Source: Salticus scenicus
Taxonomy: Eukaryota; Arthropoda; Arachnida; Araneae; Salticidae
Direction: 5' to 3'
Length of the DNA stretch: 64,000 nt
Assembly (NCBI GenBank): GCA_963930645.1
Contig: OZ005648.1
Span: forward strand, 6,276,131 to 6,340,130
Each line of letters starts with the position of its first letter. The first letter of the stretch is position 1. Below the pieces are notes generated by a model. The model ran no database searches, was not told the DNA's origin, and saw only the letters and a program-made list of their open reading frames with translations. Below are positions 9,615 to 21,584 of this stretch, piece after piece. A program made the translations under genes and the position numbers.

Positions 9615-11218
9615 CAGTGGTGGATATAATTATAAGACGCCTATCTAATTTGACAAATAGTGAAAGAAAAGAATCAGAACTTAATAATGTTTTATCAAAT
9701 ACGTCAAAAACATAAATTTATTTTGTTATCATATATAATTATTTTATAATAATGTTATTTTTATACAATTTAATGAAAAAACTTAAAAACATAATGGACA
9801 AAATTATAAGACACCAACCGTTTTTTCCAAATACAGTGGTCAACATGATTAGCAGACACTAATGGTCTAAAAGAAAATCCTCTAACATGGTTATTCAATA
9901 TTGGGTGGAGCCGCCATTGTTTTTTATAACATGAAAGATGTGATTCAGCATCGAATCTATCAATTCTAACAAAATATCGCAAGACAGTTCTTCCCAAGCA
10001 CATTTTATAGCATTCTTTAGGTCTTCGACATATATAAACTGCCTCCCATTTCGGTAAACCGCACGAGCTAAGATCCCCACAAGTTTTCGATGGGATTTAA
10101 GTCTGGGGAGCGAGAAGGCCACGGGAGAACATTGATATTTTGCTCTGAAAGCCACTTTTTTGTTTCGTGTGATGCATGAATAGGCACGTTATCGTGCTGA
10201 AAAGTGTAGTTTTCACCGCAAAGAAGTTCACCGTATATGGCTAGTTGATCTTTAAGAAGATTCTTATACTTTTCGGAATTCATTCATGAATGCACAAAAA
10301 CAATATCCATTTTCCCTTGAGCCGAAAAACCAGCCCAAACCATTACTGAGCCTCCACCCATTTGGCAGTTCATTAGTACATGAGGAGACTTCAGTAAATC
10401 TTGTCAATAATATTGAAACCCGTCAGGGCCATCCAGGTTAAACCTTTTTTCATCAGAAAATAACACAGAGTACCATTTGGAGGTCCAGGCCATAGTTTGT
10501 TTAGCGAAGTTTAGACGCTCCATTTTGTGCCGGCTTACAAGCGGTGGTTTTTTCTTCAATTTTTTATATTTCACATAGGAAGCATTATGCTACACCCTGT
10601 GAATGATTCTCCTAGAACAATTCAGTTTCAAAGCATTTTTAATGCCTGTAGTGGTCATCTTATTCTGTGTAGCGAGCGAAAGCACATGGCGTCTGTCTCT
10701 CGAAGACAAGCAAGGAGTACGTCCAGATCTTTTAATCACCGATCCATTAATTCTTCTTTTAAAAACATTTCTAATTGCACATCTAAAGCGTTTAATAACT
10801 TTTGAAATATTATTAATGGAAGCTTCAGTTCCATTTAATCTCCAAATTTCGCGAATTTCACTTTCTTTTAATTCTGTACCTCGTGGCATGCTTGTAAATG
10901 CGTGAAGTCCGTTATCGTCTGCTCTAGTTAACTGCTGACGTCATAACAGCGTGCAGAAAATTTGCATATTGCACATTATTTTCTGAAAAAAGCAGGTGTT
11001 TTAATTAAAATGTTAGGGTGTCTTATAATTTTGTCCATGGTATTTTTATTTATTTTTTATTAAACTCTATAAAAATATCATTTCTGTAAAACAATTACGT
11101 GTGATAACAGAATAAATTTATGTTTTTGACTTATTTGATAAAACATTTTTAAGTTCTGAATCTTTTCTTTCACTATTTGTCAAATTAAATAGGTGTCTTA
11201 TAATTATGTCCACCACTG
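9615..11218 (-). mobile_element. Tc1-type DNA transposon with IR/DR termini
   Basis: The 1604-bp element is flanked by TA at 9613-9614 and 11219-11220. The termini are long inverted repeats of about 200 bp. Within each, the motif GGACATAATTATAAGACACC (or a close variant) occurs twice in direct orientation: an outer copy at 9622-9641 and an inner copy at about 9796-9815, mirrored at about 11018-11037 and 11192-11211. This is the inverted repeat/direct repeat architecture known from some Tc1 families such as Sleeping Beauty. The single transposase gene lies on the minus strand and is inactivated. The ends remain well preserved, so it might still be mobilised in trans. Confidence 0.9.
9895..10889 (-). 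pseudogene. Decayed Tc1 transposase (DD34E)
   Basis: Read on the minus strand from ATG at 10889. Residues 1-99 form the N-terminal helix-turn-helix region (ELKESEIREIW...). The frame then hits an in-frame stop at about 10590. Further on, FSDEKRF (first catalytic Asp), GGGSVMVWAGFS and TFQHDNVPIHA (second Asp) are visible, followed by SPDLNPIENLW (catalytic Glu, 34 residues after the Asp). Two more in-frame stops lie at about 10405 and 10285. A frameshift near 10075 moves the C-terminal part into the frame ending at 9895. The total of about 331 codons is normal for Tc1. All three catalytic acidic residues survive, but the protein cannot be made. Confidence 0.88.
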
Positions 11219-11220
11219 TA

Positions 11221-12454
11221 TAAGAAATCGATAGACTGATAATGAAAAAAAAAAAGTTTAGACGATACTTTAAAATTAAAAGATATTGAAAAGAACACTT
11301 TATGTTACTTCATTTCTTCAACAATCACAATGCTTAAAAATACTATTCCTATTGATTTTAATTTTTCTGTTGACCTGTAAGATAAAAAAAAAAAAGTCTC
11401 GATGTCGATTGTAAAATACAGTTTAAAGAAAGAAAGAAAATCAGTGAAAGAAAAGGCTCCCTTTTACGATAAATTTCTTACTTTATGTTATTTTCTCCCT
11501 AGCAAGAAACACGTAGTAGAAAAGCTGTATTTACAGGTATGTTTATAAAGTTGCAGTTTCATACACGATTAATTAATACACGGTTAGTAAGTCAACGAGG
11601 AAAAAAAGTTTTCCCTTTCATGATAATCTTTTGTGAACATTTTCTTAATTATCTTGGTTTTAATGAAATTTTATCCTTCTCTCTGCAGCCGGAGCTTTTT
11701 AAAGTAATTTTTACAAGTCAAAACTTTTGATAAACCCAAAGTTTCATCTAGATATTGTAAAATAGCCTGTCTGTACGAATTTACACAAAAGAAGTGTAAA
11801 AGAGAATTAAAAAAAAAAAAAAAAATCGTTCATCAAGCTAATTATTTAAAATTTTTCAAAACAAAAAATTAAGCTCGGGGAAAAAAAAAGTTACTTTAAA
11901 AGTGCCTCTAAGAGATGTTTCTTTTTATGTCTTTAATTCTCCTGTAAATAGGCGTGAATATAATGTTGAATATTTCGAAAAAATTAGTTTCATTATTAAA
12001 AATCATTAAAATATCCAGAACTTTGCTTCTTTTCTTGGCTGGTTTACATAATTTAAAGTAAAAATAAATTTATACTTAAAAGTACTATGGTTAATTAGTA
12101 TGCTTACTTTTGTAAGCACACTAATCTACTGTTTACGCGAAGATACATAATTTTGTTCAAGATATTAATATTATATACATTTTTTCGTATATAAACATTA
12201 TATTTTTCATGCTTTTATTTTAAGGTGTACGGATAGCTGATATCAACCTCTTTTACTGCATTCCCTTTCTTCCATGAATTATAGAAGTAAATATAAGAAT
12301 TCATCAAATAAATATTGAATTAACTTCCGGCAGAATTCATCCTTTTAGTATATTTAATTGAACAAAATGAGCTAACTACTGCGAAAGTCGATTTTTGGTT
12401 AACCCCTGCACATATTCAAATTTTCGCTTTACATTCGGATAAAATTTTTGAACT
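11221..12454. other. Gene-free AT-rich interval
   Basis: No supported coding region. The 63-codon frame at 11539-11730 has no recognisable motif. Short A tracts only. Confidence 0.6.
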
Positions 12455-12458
12455 TTAA

Positions 12459-12891
12459 CCCGATCAAGTTATCGTGGATCACTGGAGACCCAAACAATTT
12501 TTTTTTTGTTTGTTTGTCTCATCCCTCAAAATTCATATAATAGAAGAAATACCCATCCATCGTATCCATAATTTTTTCCGTAAAAATACTGTTCTTAAAT
12601 TTTATCACGCAATTTGAATTTTTCAAATATCTCAATTAGCTCAAAAGTTATGAATTTTTTAGTAAACGCCTGCATTTTATGGAAATGGGTGTATTCCGAT
12701 GAAAAATAAAATATTTGTTTAATTTATTTTTGCAATATTCATTGTCTTTCCTTAAAATAGAAGTATTCAAGACTGTTAAAGAATTTTATCAGATATTTTT
12801 CATTAAAAATTACCAGTTCTAACAGTTCTCGGGTCTTCAACGGCCCATGATAAATTGACAAGGTGCCAGAAAAAATGATAACCTGATCGGG
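12459..12891. mobile_element. TTAA-flanked piggyBac-type MITE
   Basis: The 433-bp segment is bounded by TTAA at 12455-12458 and 12892-12895. The left terminus is CCCGATCAAGTTATC and the right is GATAACCTGATCGGG, an inverted repeat with one mismatch. The interior is AT-rich and non-coding. Its termini differ from those at 2225 and 5973, so it is a third family of the same target-site type. Confidence 0.75.
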
Positions 12892-13299
12892 TTAAGGGAA
12901 TAACTTTATATATAAAAATATAATATTAATTATTTTCGCAAAAGTCAGGATAGAATACAGTTAGATTTTAAATAGAATGTTTAAGGGTATACAGAAGGCG
13001 ATCTTGTAAGACACAATTTCTCTGTACCTTCAAAACTACTAATGAGTACAAATGAGTAATAATGAAGTATCAATTAGATTCTGGAAGTGCGGTTTTAGGT
13101 AAAAATCTCCCCCACAAAACGTCCCCCTCCGTATATAAATTACGAAATTTTTCGAAATTTCATACTTATATCTTGTAGGTCAAATTACCAAAGAAGTGTA
13201 TTTATTATTTCAAATTAAAACGAAATTATAAAAAAGTACATATTATGCTTTGGTCATTACAAAACGTTTTAGAAAACTCCCACTGAAAATAGAGCCAAT

Positions 13300-14110
13300 A
13301 GCACTAATGGGTCGCGTACAGGGACACCCGAAAGTATTCCAAAGCATTGTGTTCCATGAGAGATATTTCTATAAAAAATATTTTAATAACTTTATTTTGG
13401 GTAAATCTTAATGAAATTGAAATATGTCATTCATAGGCTCAAAATAATGCTTTCTATAGCATATAGTATGACTAGCATTAATATTTACAGGGCCATACAA
13501 AAATATTCAGTTACATTAAAGACTATTATTAGAAATTTACTGGAATTGCGTTTTTATTTACATTAAGCATTTTTAACACTTTATAACAATTTTTAAGAGT
13601 TAATATGATTTAAATTAGCGTATTTATCTCTCTGAATGTCCGTCTGCCCGCCTTTAGCTTCCGTAAATATTTTCAGATTTTCTTAAAAACAATTTACGTT
13701 ATTCAAGGGTACTATGAAATGTTCCCTATTTAAAATAGAATTAATATGGCCCTGTACAACTCGTTTGTATAATAGAAAAACTCCATTGCATTTTAGGAGA
13801 TACATTTTTATGAATCACATTTATGTAACTTCTTACTGCAAAAATCATAATGAAATGTACATTTACTGTCAATATGTTAAAAAAATAAAAAAATGTTTTG
13901 TATAGAATATGATATGCTCAATGTTTAGACTTACAGGGTTACACTAAACTATCCAGATACATCAAGGGCTGGAATTGCATTTCCGTTTGTGTTAAAAAAT
14001 GTTAACACCTTTTCAACAATTTTTAAGAGTGATTATAAATTCAATTAATCTATCTGTATACTTTTTTTTTTCTTAGTCTCTCTGTCTGTTTGTTGTGTGA
14101 TAACGTAAGC
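13300..14110 (+). repeat. Dispersed repeat family C, two tandem-like units
   Basis: Two diverged units each contain an 'acagggNcac...' or 'acagggccatac' block followed by a conserved AT-rich tail with TTTTTAACACTTT and a TCTGNNTGTCCG segment (starts about 13315 and 13935). The same order of blocks recurs at 22900-23460 and, more weakly, at 48.2-48.5 and 49.2-49.4 kb. The small frame at 13714-13905 lies inside and is not a gene. Confidence 0.5.
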
Positions 14111-15500
14111 AAAGAATGATAAAGGTTAAATGATACAACAAGTACGTACAGTTGAAAAGTCAACAGTAAGTGGAATTTTCATTTTCTTAATGATTTTTTT
14201 TAAATTTTTTTTTTAAGGTTATTATTATTTTTTAATCTTTGAACTTGGAATTATTAGAAGATTAATTTATTTGTGTTTAAAACGCATATAGTGTATAACG
14301 GCTATTATTGTTATTTGCCCGTTGTAAATTATAATTAAATTTTCTTTACAATTACGCAGATACTTGCACGATTTACGCATCATTCCTTTTTGACTCGTGC
14401 ATTTACGAGTTCAAGTCAAAAAGTAACTTACACCCGAGTAAAAAACACCGCAAAATAAAAAGGCAGACCAAAATAAAGATTCTATAATAAAAAGTTATTT
14501 ATCGGTGTATTTCCTAAAGAAATTGAAACATTTATTACTCCGTACGATGAAGTTCTTCATTTCAGTAAAATACTAACGTCCTCCAGTGTTTTCCAACCAA
14601 TTCAATAAAGCCAGCATAATTTTTAAGATTCTAAATTACTTGAAAAATAAATAAATTCATTTTTTTTTTTTTTTTTTTTTTGGTTGGGGACAAAATATCG
14701 CCTATATAAATGAATGGAAAGCAAAAATAATGTGATTGGTGTTTATATAAATAAAATGATAATTTTACAACATTTTATATGAATGAGTTGGTAATTATTA
14801 GTAATGTAATATAAAATTTTATGGCAACACATTCATATTTACCACAAAATTTTTTATGAATTTTGCTTAATAGAATTTAAAAACTATGTTTATTAACTTT
14901 TGTCAATATGAGTCATAATTAATTCAATAGTGCTTATTAATTTTATAATTTTTAATTCAGGTTTGTAAAAATGTTAAGCTTTGTCAATAGTGATGTACAA
15001 TATTTTTAAAATGTATTTTGAATGATGGAAGGCAAATTATAAAATAACTTGAAATTAAATATAGATAAAAGAATGAAATTCCACTCTATAATATATATAT
15101 CTATATTTATAAGGTCCTATGGACCTCACAAGAGATCGCACATGAAATAGATCCCATTATTTTAATTTAATCGACGCGACATTTTGTCCGGCGAGATTTT
15201 GTTCCGCTATATTGTGTCCGGATCCCTTTTTTTGACACATGTGGCATAATTATCACTATAAAAATTGTACCTCGTAGCCTGCAAATGCCCATTTTGTGTC
15301 TCTATTTACGCAACAATGTGTCTAACAAATGATAGGATTACTTCCCTTCACAACAATCGCATGAAATGAATAATATTGAAAACGAACCGATAATATCCCA
15401 CACAACAATGTTATCATGAAACAACAATGTGAAATAGAAAATTATAAATTAAGTTACACGCAACCATGGAAAGTCTTTGTAATCGGAGAACGAATTGCAA
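14110..15500. other. Gene-free AT-rich interval upstream of the kinase remnant
   Basis: No coding region seen. A hairpin (TTTTTGACT...AGTCAAAAAG) lies at about 14387-14422. TTTTGTCCGG-like words occur at about 15181-15230. Confidence 0.5.
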
Positions 15501-15525
15501 TTAAGTTGTAATTTGCGACTACTGC

Positions 15526-15575
15526 GATATAAAAGTGTTTTTCGGCGATCTATTTTTGTTTGGACTATTCAGTCA
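15526..15575 (+). promoter_or_regulatory. Possible TATA/initiator pair before the kinase remnant
   Basis: TATAAAA sits at 15528-15534 and an arthropod-type TCAGT initiator word at 15569-15573, about 55 bp before the kinase ATG. The 43-bp gap between them is longer than the usual roughly 30 bp, so one of the two may be fortuitous. Confidence 0.25.
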
Positions 15576-15627
15576 TAGATTATTTTAGAGAAAAATACCA
15601 TGTAGGTCTCATAGACTTTAAAACAGA

Positions 15628-16458
15628 ATGTTAGAAATCGTAGCTCATCTCGAGCAATATGATTACAGTCTCATTGGAAACATCGGCGACGGCTCGTATG
15701 GCTCGGTTTTTAAAGTGAAACATTTAACATTGGATGAAGAATTCGCAGCAAAAGTTGTCTCCGCGCCACTGATGGAGAAATCAATGTACGGAAAACATTA
15801 CAGAAGGAAAATATCGTGTCATTATCAGATATCCATGCTGATTCTTATATATTTTTCACTCCCGTATACCCTAAAACTCTAGAACAGAAAATCTAGGATT
15901 CTTCATTCATGGCAGACCTAAAGCAAGCAGTAAATTGGGTGAAACAAATTTTAGAAGCTATAGACTATTTCTCATAACGACATTAAGTCTAATAATGTAC
16001 TTATATCAGATAGTGGAAAACCAGTTGTAGCACATTTTGGATTTTTATTTCCTGCAAATGAAGCCATTCAGAAATATGGAACTCCGGTGATTTATCGTTG
16101 TCCAGAAGGTCGACTGACTGAGTCTAGATTGACGCCTGCTGACGGAAAAAAATTGGATACGTGGACTGTCGGAATGCTTGCATTCGAATTGCTCACAAGA
16201 ATGTCTCTTCTTGTCGAATTGTTTAAATCAGGTCGTTAATTGTCTTGCTGGTTTACGGATATCTATCCTATTTTGCAACAGAATCTACAAAGAAAGAATT
16301 TCGTAAAGTGGATGCAAGATACCTTCCCATCTTCTAAAAACATTACTGAAACAGAAGATAACATCATCGATTTTATCGCTTCGTGTTTGAATGTGGTTTC
16401 AAAGAAACGTCCTTCCATCCGTCAGCTGCAACAACACAAACTCTTCGTAGGCACATAG
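15628..16458 (+). pseudogene. Broken serine/threonine protein kinase
   Basis: From ATG 15628 the frame shows a glycine-rich loop (GDGSYGSVF, residues about 21-29) and the VAIK-type lysine in FAAKVV. A frameshift near 15800 diverts it, and a second frameshift near 15972 restores the first frame. Beyond it are HNDIKSNNVL (HRD-type catalytic loop with R changed to N), HFGF in place of DFG, YRCPE in place of APE, DTWTVGMLAFELL, and KKRPSIRQLQQHKLF at the end. In-frame stops fall at 15891-15893 and 16237-16239. The length fits a complete kinase domain without introns. The loss of the DFG aspartate could be decay or an older pseudokinase state. Origin is unclear: a retrocopy of a host kinase or a remnant of an integrated large DNA virus are both possible. 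Confidence 0.75.
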
Positions 16459-16960
16459 AAAAATGAAATTTCTGAATCTGAAATCGATGTATGGAAAAAT
16501 AGAGTGAATGTTCGGAAATTTAACGAAATTTTGCAGCAAAATGAACTAGAATTAATTCCAATTCACCTAATTGAATAATCACGCTGAAATCAATGTAATG
16601 AAAGTAATATTATTTGTACGAATTCTGTATTAGATATTGAACCCGATTCCATTAATTTTGAACAAAACATGAATGAAAGTAAAAATTTTGAGACACTCTG
16701 GAGATAATATCAATGAAAACCTTTTGCTTCATTCTGAGGCTACACTTTCCAAAAGCAATGAGTGTTCCTTAACAACAACTTCTCAAGCACTTCAAGAAAA
16801 TCTGTCTGCATCTACAGTTCCCAGTAATCCTGTCTCCTCATATTTAACAAATGCATCAACAGCTACAAATCCAGAATATAATTTTGAATGGGATCTCTTT
16901 AAAACCGTGAAGTTTTCTTTTTCTCTATCAGCTGAAACACCACTGTGAATAAAACACCCA
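16459..16960 (+). pseudogene. Probable C-terminal tail of the broken kinase
   Basis: After the stop at 16456-16458 the same frame still looks coding for about 40 residues (acidic, Asn/Glu-rich) to about 16580. A 91-codon frame follows at 16673-16948, rich in Ser/Thr/Asn and ending FEWDLFKTVKFSFS. The low-complexity polar content would suit a linker or tail region. It continues coding-like composition into the adjacent repeat array, which probably cut off whatever followed. Confidence 0.35.
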
Positions 16961-16991
16961 TTGAAAATGATGCCGTAGAAAACAACTAGTC

Positions 16992-17787
16992 TAGGAAAAA
17001 TAGAAGAAAAAAATCGTGTAGTTTTGAAATTTTGCATACTCATAGCCGACGGGGTCCTGAACAACATACTAAAAGTCCCCGCCCGTGGGGGGTGAGCGGG
17101 GAGCAGGGGGGGCATTTAAGGGGGGCAATTTTCAGTTTTTATTACATATCTTAAAACCTATCGCATATAGAGAAAAAATGTCAATTACAAAATTAATCTA
17201 CGTAAAATTTCCTACAAAAATGTATATTACATTTTGTTTGTACGATCATTAGTTTAGAAGATATAGGGAGATGAAATAACACATTTTCTTGAAAAATTCT
17301 TTTTTGCAATAGTAAAATCAACTAAAGTGTGCAATTAAAAGGGTTCTTGTCAAATATTTTCTAATGTAAAAAACGAATATATACATAGGGAATATGCAAG
17401 GATAATACAGCATGTTTTGTAAGTTTTAAATAATTTTAAGGCTAGTAGGCGCAAGTGGCGGTTTGAGTAAAAATCTAGATAACGAAGACCCAAAACCGAT
17501 CAACATAAAAAAAAAAAATCGTGTAGCTTAGAAATTGAGCACAGTTATAAAGTTAAGTGCCCTGAATAACATACTATAAAAGTCCCTAACCATGGGGGGG
17601 GGGGGGCATTTAAAGGGGGCACATTTCAGTTTTTATTAAGTATCTTGAAAACTATCGCATTTAGGGGGAAAAAATCTCAATTGCAAAATTAATCTACGTG
17701 AAATTTCCAAAAAAATTGTATATTCTATTTTGTTTGTATGATCAATAGTTTAGAAGATATAGGGGAACGAAATAACACATTTTCTTG

Positions 17788-17830
<43 letters not shown>

Positions 17831-19200
17831 AATAGTAAAATCAACTAAATTGTAAAATTAAAAGGGTTCTGATAAAATATTTTCTAATGTACAAAACAAA
17901 TATATGCATAGGGAATATGTAAGGATAATACAGCATGTTTTGTACGTTTTAAATAATTTTAAGGTTAGTAGGCGCAAGTGGTGTTTAGGTAAAAATCCAG
18001 ATAACGAAGACCCAAAACCGATCAACATTAAAAAAAATCTTATAGCTTTGATACTGAGCACAGTTATAAGGTTAAGTGTCTTGAACAACATACTAAAAGT
18101 TGCATTTTCTTTAAATCCTCTCTAAGTGATAGTAGATATAAAATACATAAAATGTGAATGTTATGATACATTAAAATACTTTAAAATTACTTATAGCAAG
18201 CATGCATTAAAAAAATTAACAATATTTTAGTATAAATATTTAGATTACTCTCTATTTATACATTTATCTGTAATATACATATAATAATTCCCGCTAAACA
18301 TATACATACTTTTTAAATTATGGTTAATAGGACTCATCTTCTGTAATTATATACTCAGTTTCAAGTTCATCATCATCTAAAGGTACTCCGAAAGGTATTT
18401 TGACTTCCACTCTTTAAACTTGGTGCATTGCGCGCGCACACACACATACAAATATTTATATACAAATATTTATTTGTATGAGTAAAAAATATTTAACCTG
18501 AACCTTTTTAATTACGAAATATAGTTTTTATTACTATTGCAAATAACATAAAAAATTAAATAAAAAACACAGAAAATAGGGTTGGGGACTTTTAGTATGT
18601 TGTTCAGTGAACTTAACCTTATAACTGTGCTCAATTTCAAAGCTACACGATATTTTTTAATGTTGATCGATTTTGGGTCTTCGTTATCTGGATTTTTACT
18701 CAAACCACCACTTACGCCTACTAGCCTTAAAATTATTTAAAACGTACAAAACGTGCTGTATTATCCTTATATATTCCCTATGTATATATTTATTTTGTAT
18801 ATTAGAAAATATTTGAGCAGAACCCTTTTAATTACACACTTTAGTTAATTTTACTATTGCAAAAAAGTATTTTTCAAGAAAATGTGTTATATCATCCCCC
18901 TATATCTTCTAAACTTTTGATCGTACAAACAAAATGTAATATACATTTTTGTAGGAAATTTTACGTAGATTAATTTTGTAATTGACATTTTTTCTCTAAA
19001 TGCGATAGTTTTCAAGATATTTAATAAAAACTGAAAAGTGCCCCCTTAAATGCCCCCCCCCTGCCCCCCGCTCACCCCTCACGGGCGGGGACTTTTAGTA
19101 TGTTGTTCAGGACCCTCTCGGCTATGAGTATGTAAAATTTCAAAACTACACGATTTTTTTCCTCTATTCGTCAAATTTTGGCCTTCGTTGCCTGGACTAA
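16992..19200. repeat. 510-bp repeat: two direct units and one inverted unit
   Basis: The anchor word CAACATACTAAAAGT recurs at about 17062, 17567 (variant) and 18086 in direct orientation, and as ACTTTTAGTATGTTG at 18588 and 19091 in inverse orientation. Each unit of about 505-520 bp holds a G-rich segment, a TTTTCAGTTTTTATTA block, an AGAAGATATAGGG block and an ACGAAGACCCAAAACCGATC segment. The outer edges (16992-17060 and 19105-19200) are also inverted copies, so the array forms a large palindrome around 18125-18590. A T tract of about 41 bp interrupts one unit at 17789-17829. Short frames inside are not genes. Confidence 0.85.
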
Positions 19201-19367
19201 ACATACTCTTATAACATACCAGATCTCACTCAAGAGCTCAAGGGTCGCCAAAAATTTAAAGCGGGGTGGAAACGTCGAAAAAGCGCCATCGTCAGATTAT
19301 TTACAACTTGTTTTCCTTGTGTGAAAAACTCCTGCAAAAAAGAATAATTTTTATTGACATATTATCG

Positions 19368-19850
19368 ATTGTGACTACCCATTGTGACTCAAGAATGTGA
19401 CTACCAAATAGGACTCCCGAATGTGACTACCTATTATGACTCATGGACGCGACGTCATGAAGTTTGTCTTCTCTTAACATCATTTATAACATCTTGTCCT
19501 TTTAACAACTTGCCATCTTCCTTTTTGCCACCAGAAACATCCTGGAGCAGCCTTCTTTTAACATCATTTGTAACATCTTGCCTTCTTAACACCTAGATAT
19601 CTTTCTTTTGACATCATAAACATCTTGGAGCAGCATATTCTTAACATCAATTATAACATCTTGTCATCTTTCTTTTGTTACCAGTAACATCAAGGGCCTT
19701 CCCTTAACATCGTCTGTTACTTGTCCTCTTAACACCTTGCCATCAGTTAATGTCTCGGAGCAGCCTTCTTTTAACGTCATTTTAAAATTTTATTTTTTTA
19801 ACATCTTGGCTTGTAACATCAGTAATATCTTAGAGCAGCAGCAACACAAA
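19368..19850 (+). repeat. Degenerate tandem repeats
   Basis: A short array of a TGTGACTAC word (19368-19445) is followed by five or so diverged copies of a unit of roughly 95-100 bp containing TCTTTTAACATCATT, TAACATCTTG and GGAGCAGC. The 70-codon frame over this region is repeat sequence, not a gene. Confidence 0.6.
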
Positions 19851-20416
19851 ATAAAACCTACCGATAGCAGATTTTTGTAAAATAAAGCAGCTTTAAATAA
19901 ATGAATTCTATATATTTGATAGGAATTTATTCGATTTTTAATGTGAATATAAAATATATTTTTGGGGGAAAATTGCATGCTGTTATATCTTTTATAAGTA
20001 AATCCTAAAACCCATTTCTTTTTCTTTTTTTTTTCTCGTCTTTCTTTTTCTTTTTTTCCATAGAAACTATTTCCTTGTATTATTTCTTCTTCTTCTTTTA
20101 TTTATTTATTTATTCTGACCCATTTACAGTAGAGAAAGTATTTTTTTGGGATAAAATTTTTAAAAATGAGTTTTTGTTAGATTTAAACGTTTTCAGGTCT
20201 TATGAATTAAAATTAAAATTTTTAGCAATTGGTCTTTATGTCTGTTTGAGTGTCTGTCTATGTGTTTGTTTGTGTTCATTTATATGTGTTTGTGAGTGTG
20301 TGTATGTACTCTGTTTATAGCATAATCTAAGAAAAAATGATATCGAGAAGTTTAAACCACGTATTCTGAATCTATATAAAATGGAAATGCTGGTTAAGAC
20401 TTTCTATTGAAATCAG

Positions 20417-21060
20417 ACTAGGCGAGTCGTATTAACCCTCGACAATAGGTTTAATGCCCCAACCCTACCCTCCCGCTCCTCCATGTCTATTTCTAGTCAA
20501 TTTTGTCCTTTTATTCCTTCCGGTGATAGCCTTTTTTTCCCCACATTATGAGTTTTTTTGTTTTTGTCCCATACTTTTTTTCTATGGAATTTTGACTCTT
20601 TTTTCCCGTGTTTCTATGGGTTTTTAGCCTTTTCCCCCCATGTATTTTACATTCTAAAGTGCGGTGGCTCCCATTCATCCACCATACTTTTTCTATCGAA
20701 TTTTGACTCTTTTTTTTTTCCCCGTGTTTCTATGGGTTTTTAGCTTTTTTTCCCTTGATTTCTACATTCTACAGTGCGGTGTCGCCTAGTATAATTCGCA
20801 CTGCAGAATGTAGAAAACAAGGTAAAAAAGCTAAAAACCCATAAAAACCCAGGAAAAAAGAGTCAAAATTCCATAGAAAAAAGCATGGTATGGAAAAAAA
20901 AATACCCTCACAATGTCAAGTGTAAAAAAAAAAAAAAAAATGGCTAACACCGGAAAGAATAAAAGAACAAAATTCACTAGAAAAAGACATCGAAGAGCGG
21001 GAATGGGTGGGTTGGTGCGTTCAATATATCGTCGAGGATTAATACGTTTCGCCTAGTATA
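20417..21060. repeat. Repeat family A, inverted pair (copies 2 and 3)
   Basis: Copy 2 runs forward at 20417-20783 and copy 3 runs in reverse at 20799-21060, sharing the ACTAGGCGA-type 5' end and the CATTCT...GTGCGGTG 3' end. Copy 2 has an internal tandem duplication of about 110 bp (20568-20665 and 20682-20783). The two copies meet tail to tail around 20784-20798, where an extra TCGCCTAGTATAA end-like word is present. Small frames here are Phe-rich shadows of T tracts. Confidence 0.7.
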
Positions 21061-21550
21061 AGACGGATCTTTGTAAATTTGCTCTGCATAAACATTTCAG
21101 TAAATTTCTCAAAGTTGTACATTGCGCAGACAGGCGAAATTTTTGGTTGATATACAATTTAACATCCTTAAACTGCCTTAAAGAATATGTGAAATGAACA
21201 TCAAGTAGACTTCGCCGCCCCCCGACTCGCTTCACTGCGGGCTCCTACCTATTCGTTGCTTTGCCTTTCACTGAATAGGAATATTAATAGTGCATAACAC
21301 AAGACAAAAGCAGAAAAATGTTACAGAAATCCCCATATTCAATATCAAGTTGAAATACATAATATTTAATACCACATTATTATTATTTATTCATGAAATA
21401 TTATATTAAAAATCAGCAAATCTTTTTAAAATAGAAAATAATTTGTAATATCTAGGCCATTTTGCGTTACAGCTTTAATATATGACCCCATTGCCAATTT
21501 TTAAAATTTTGATACTATTCGTCCGCGAATTTATGGTATAATTGCTTGTT

Positions 21551-21584
<34 letters not shown>

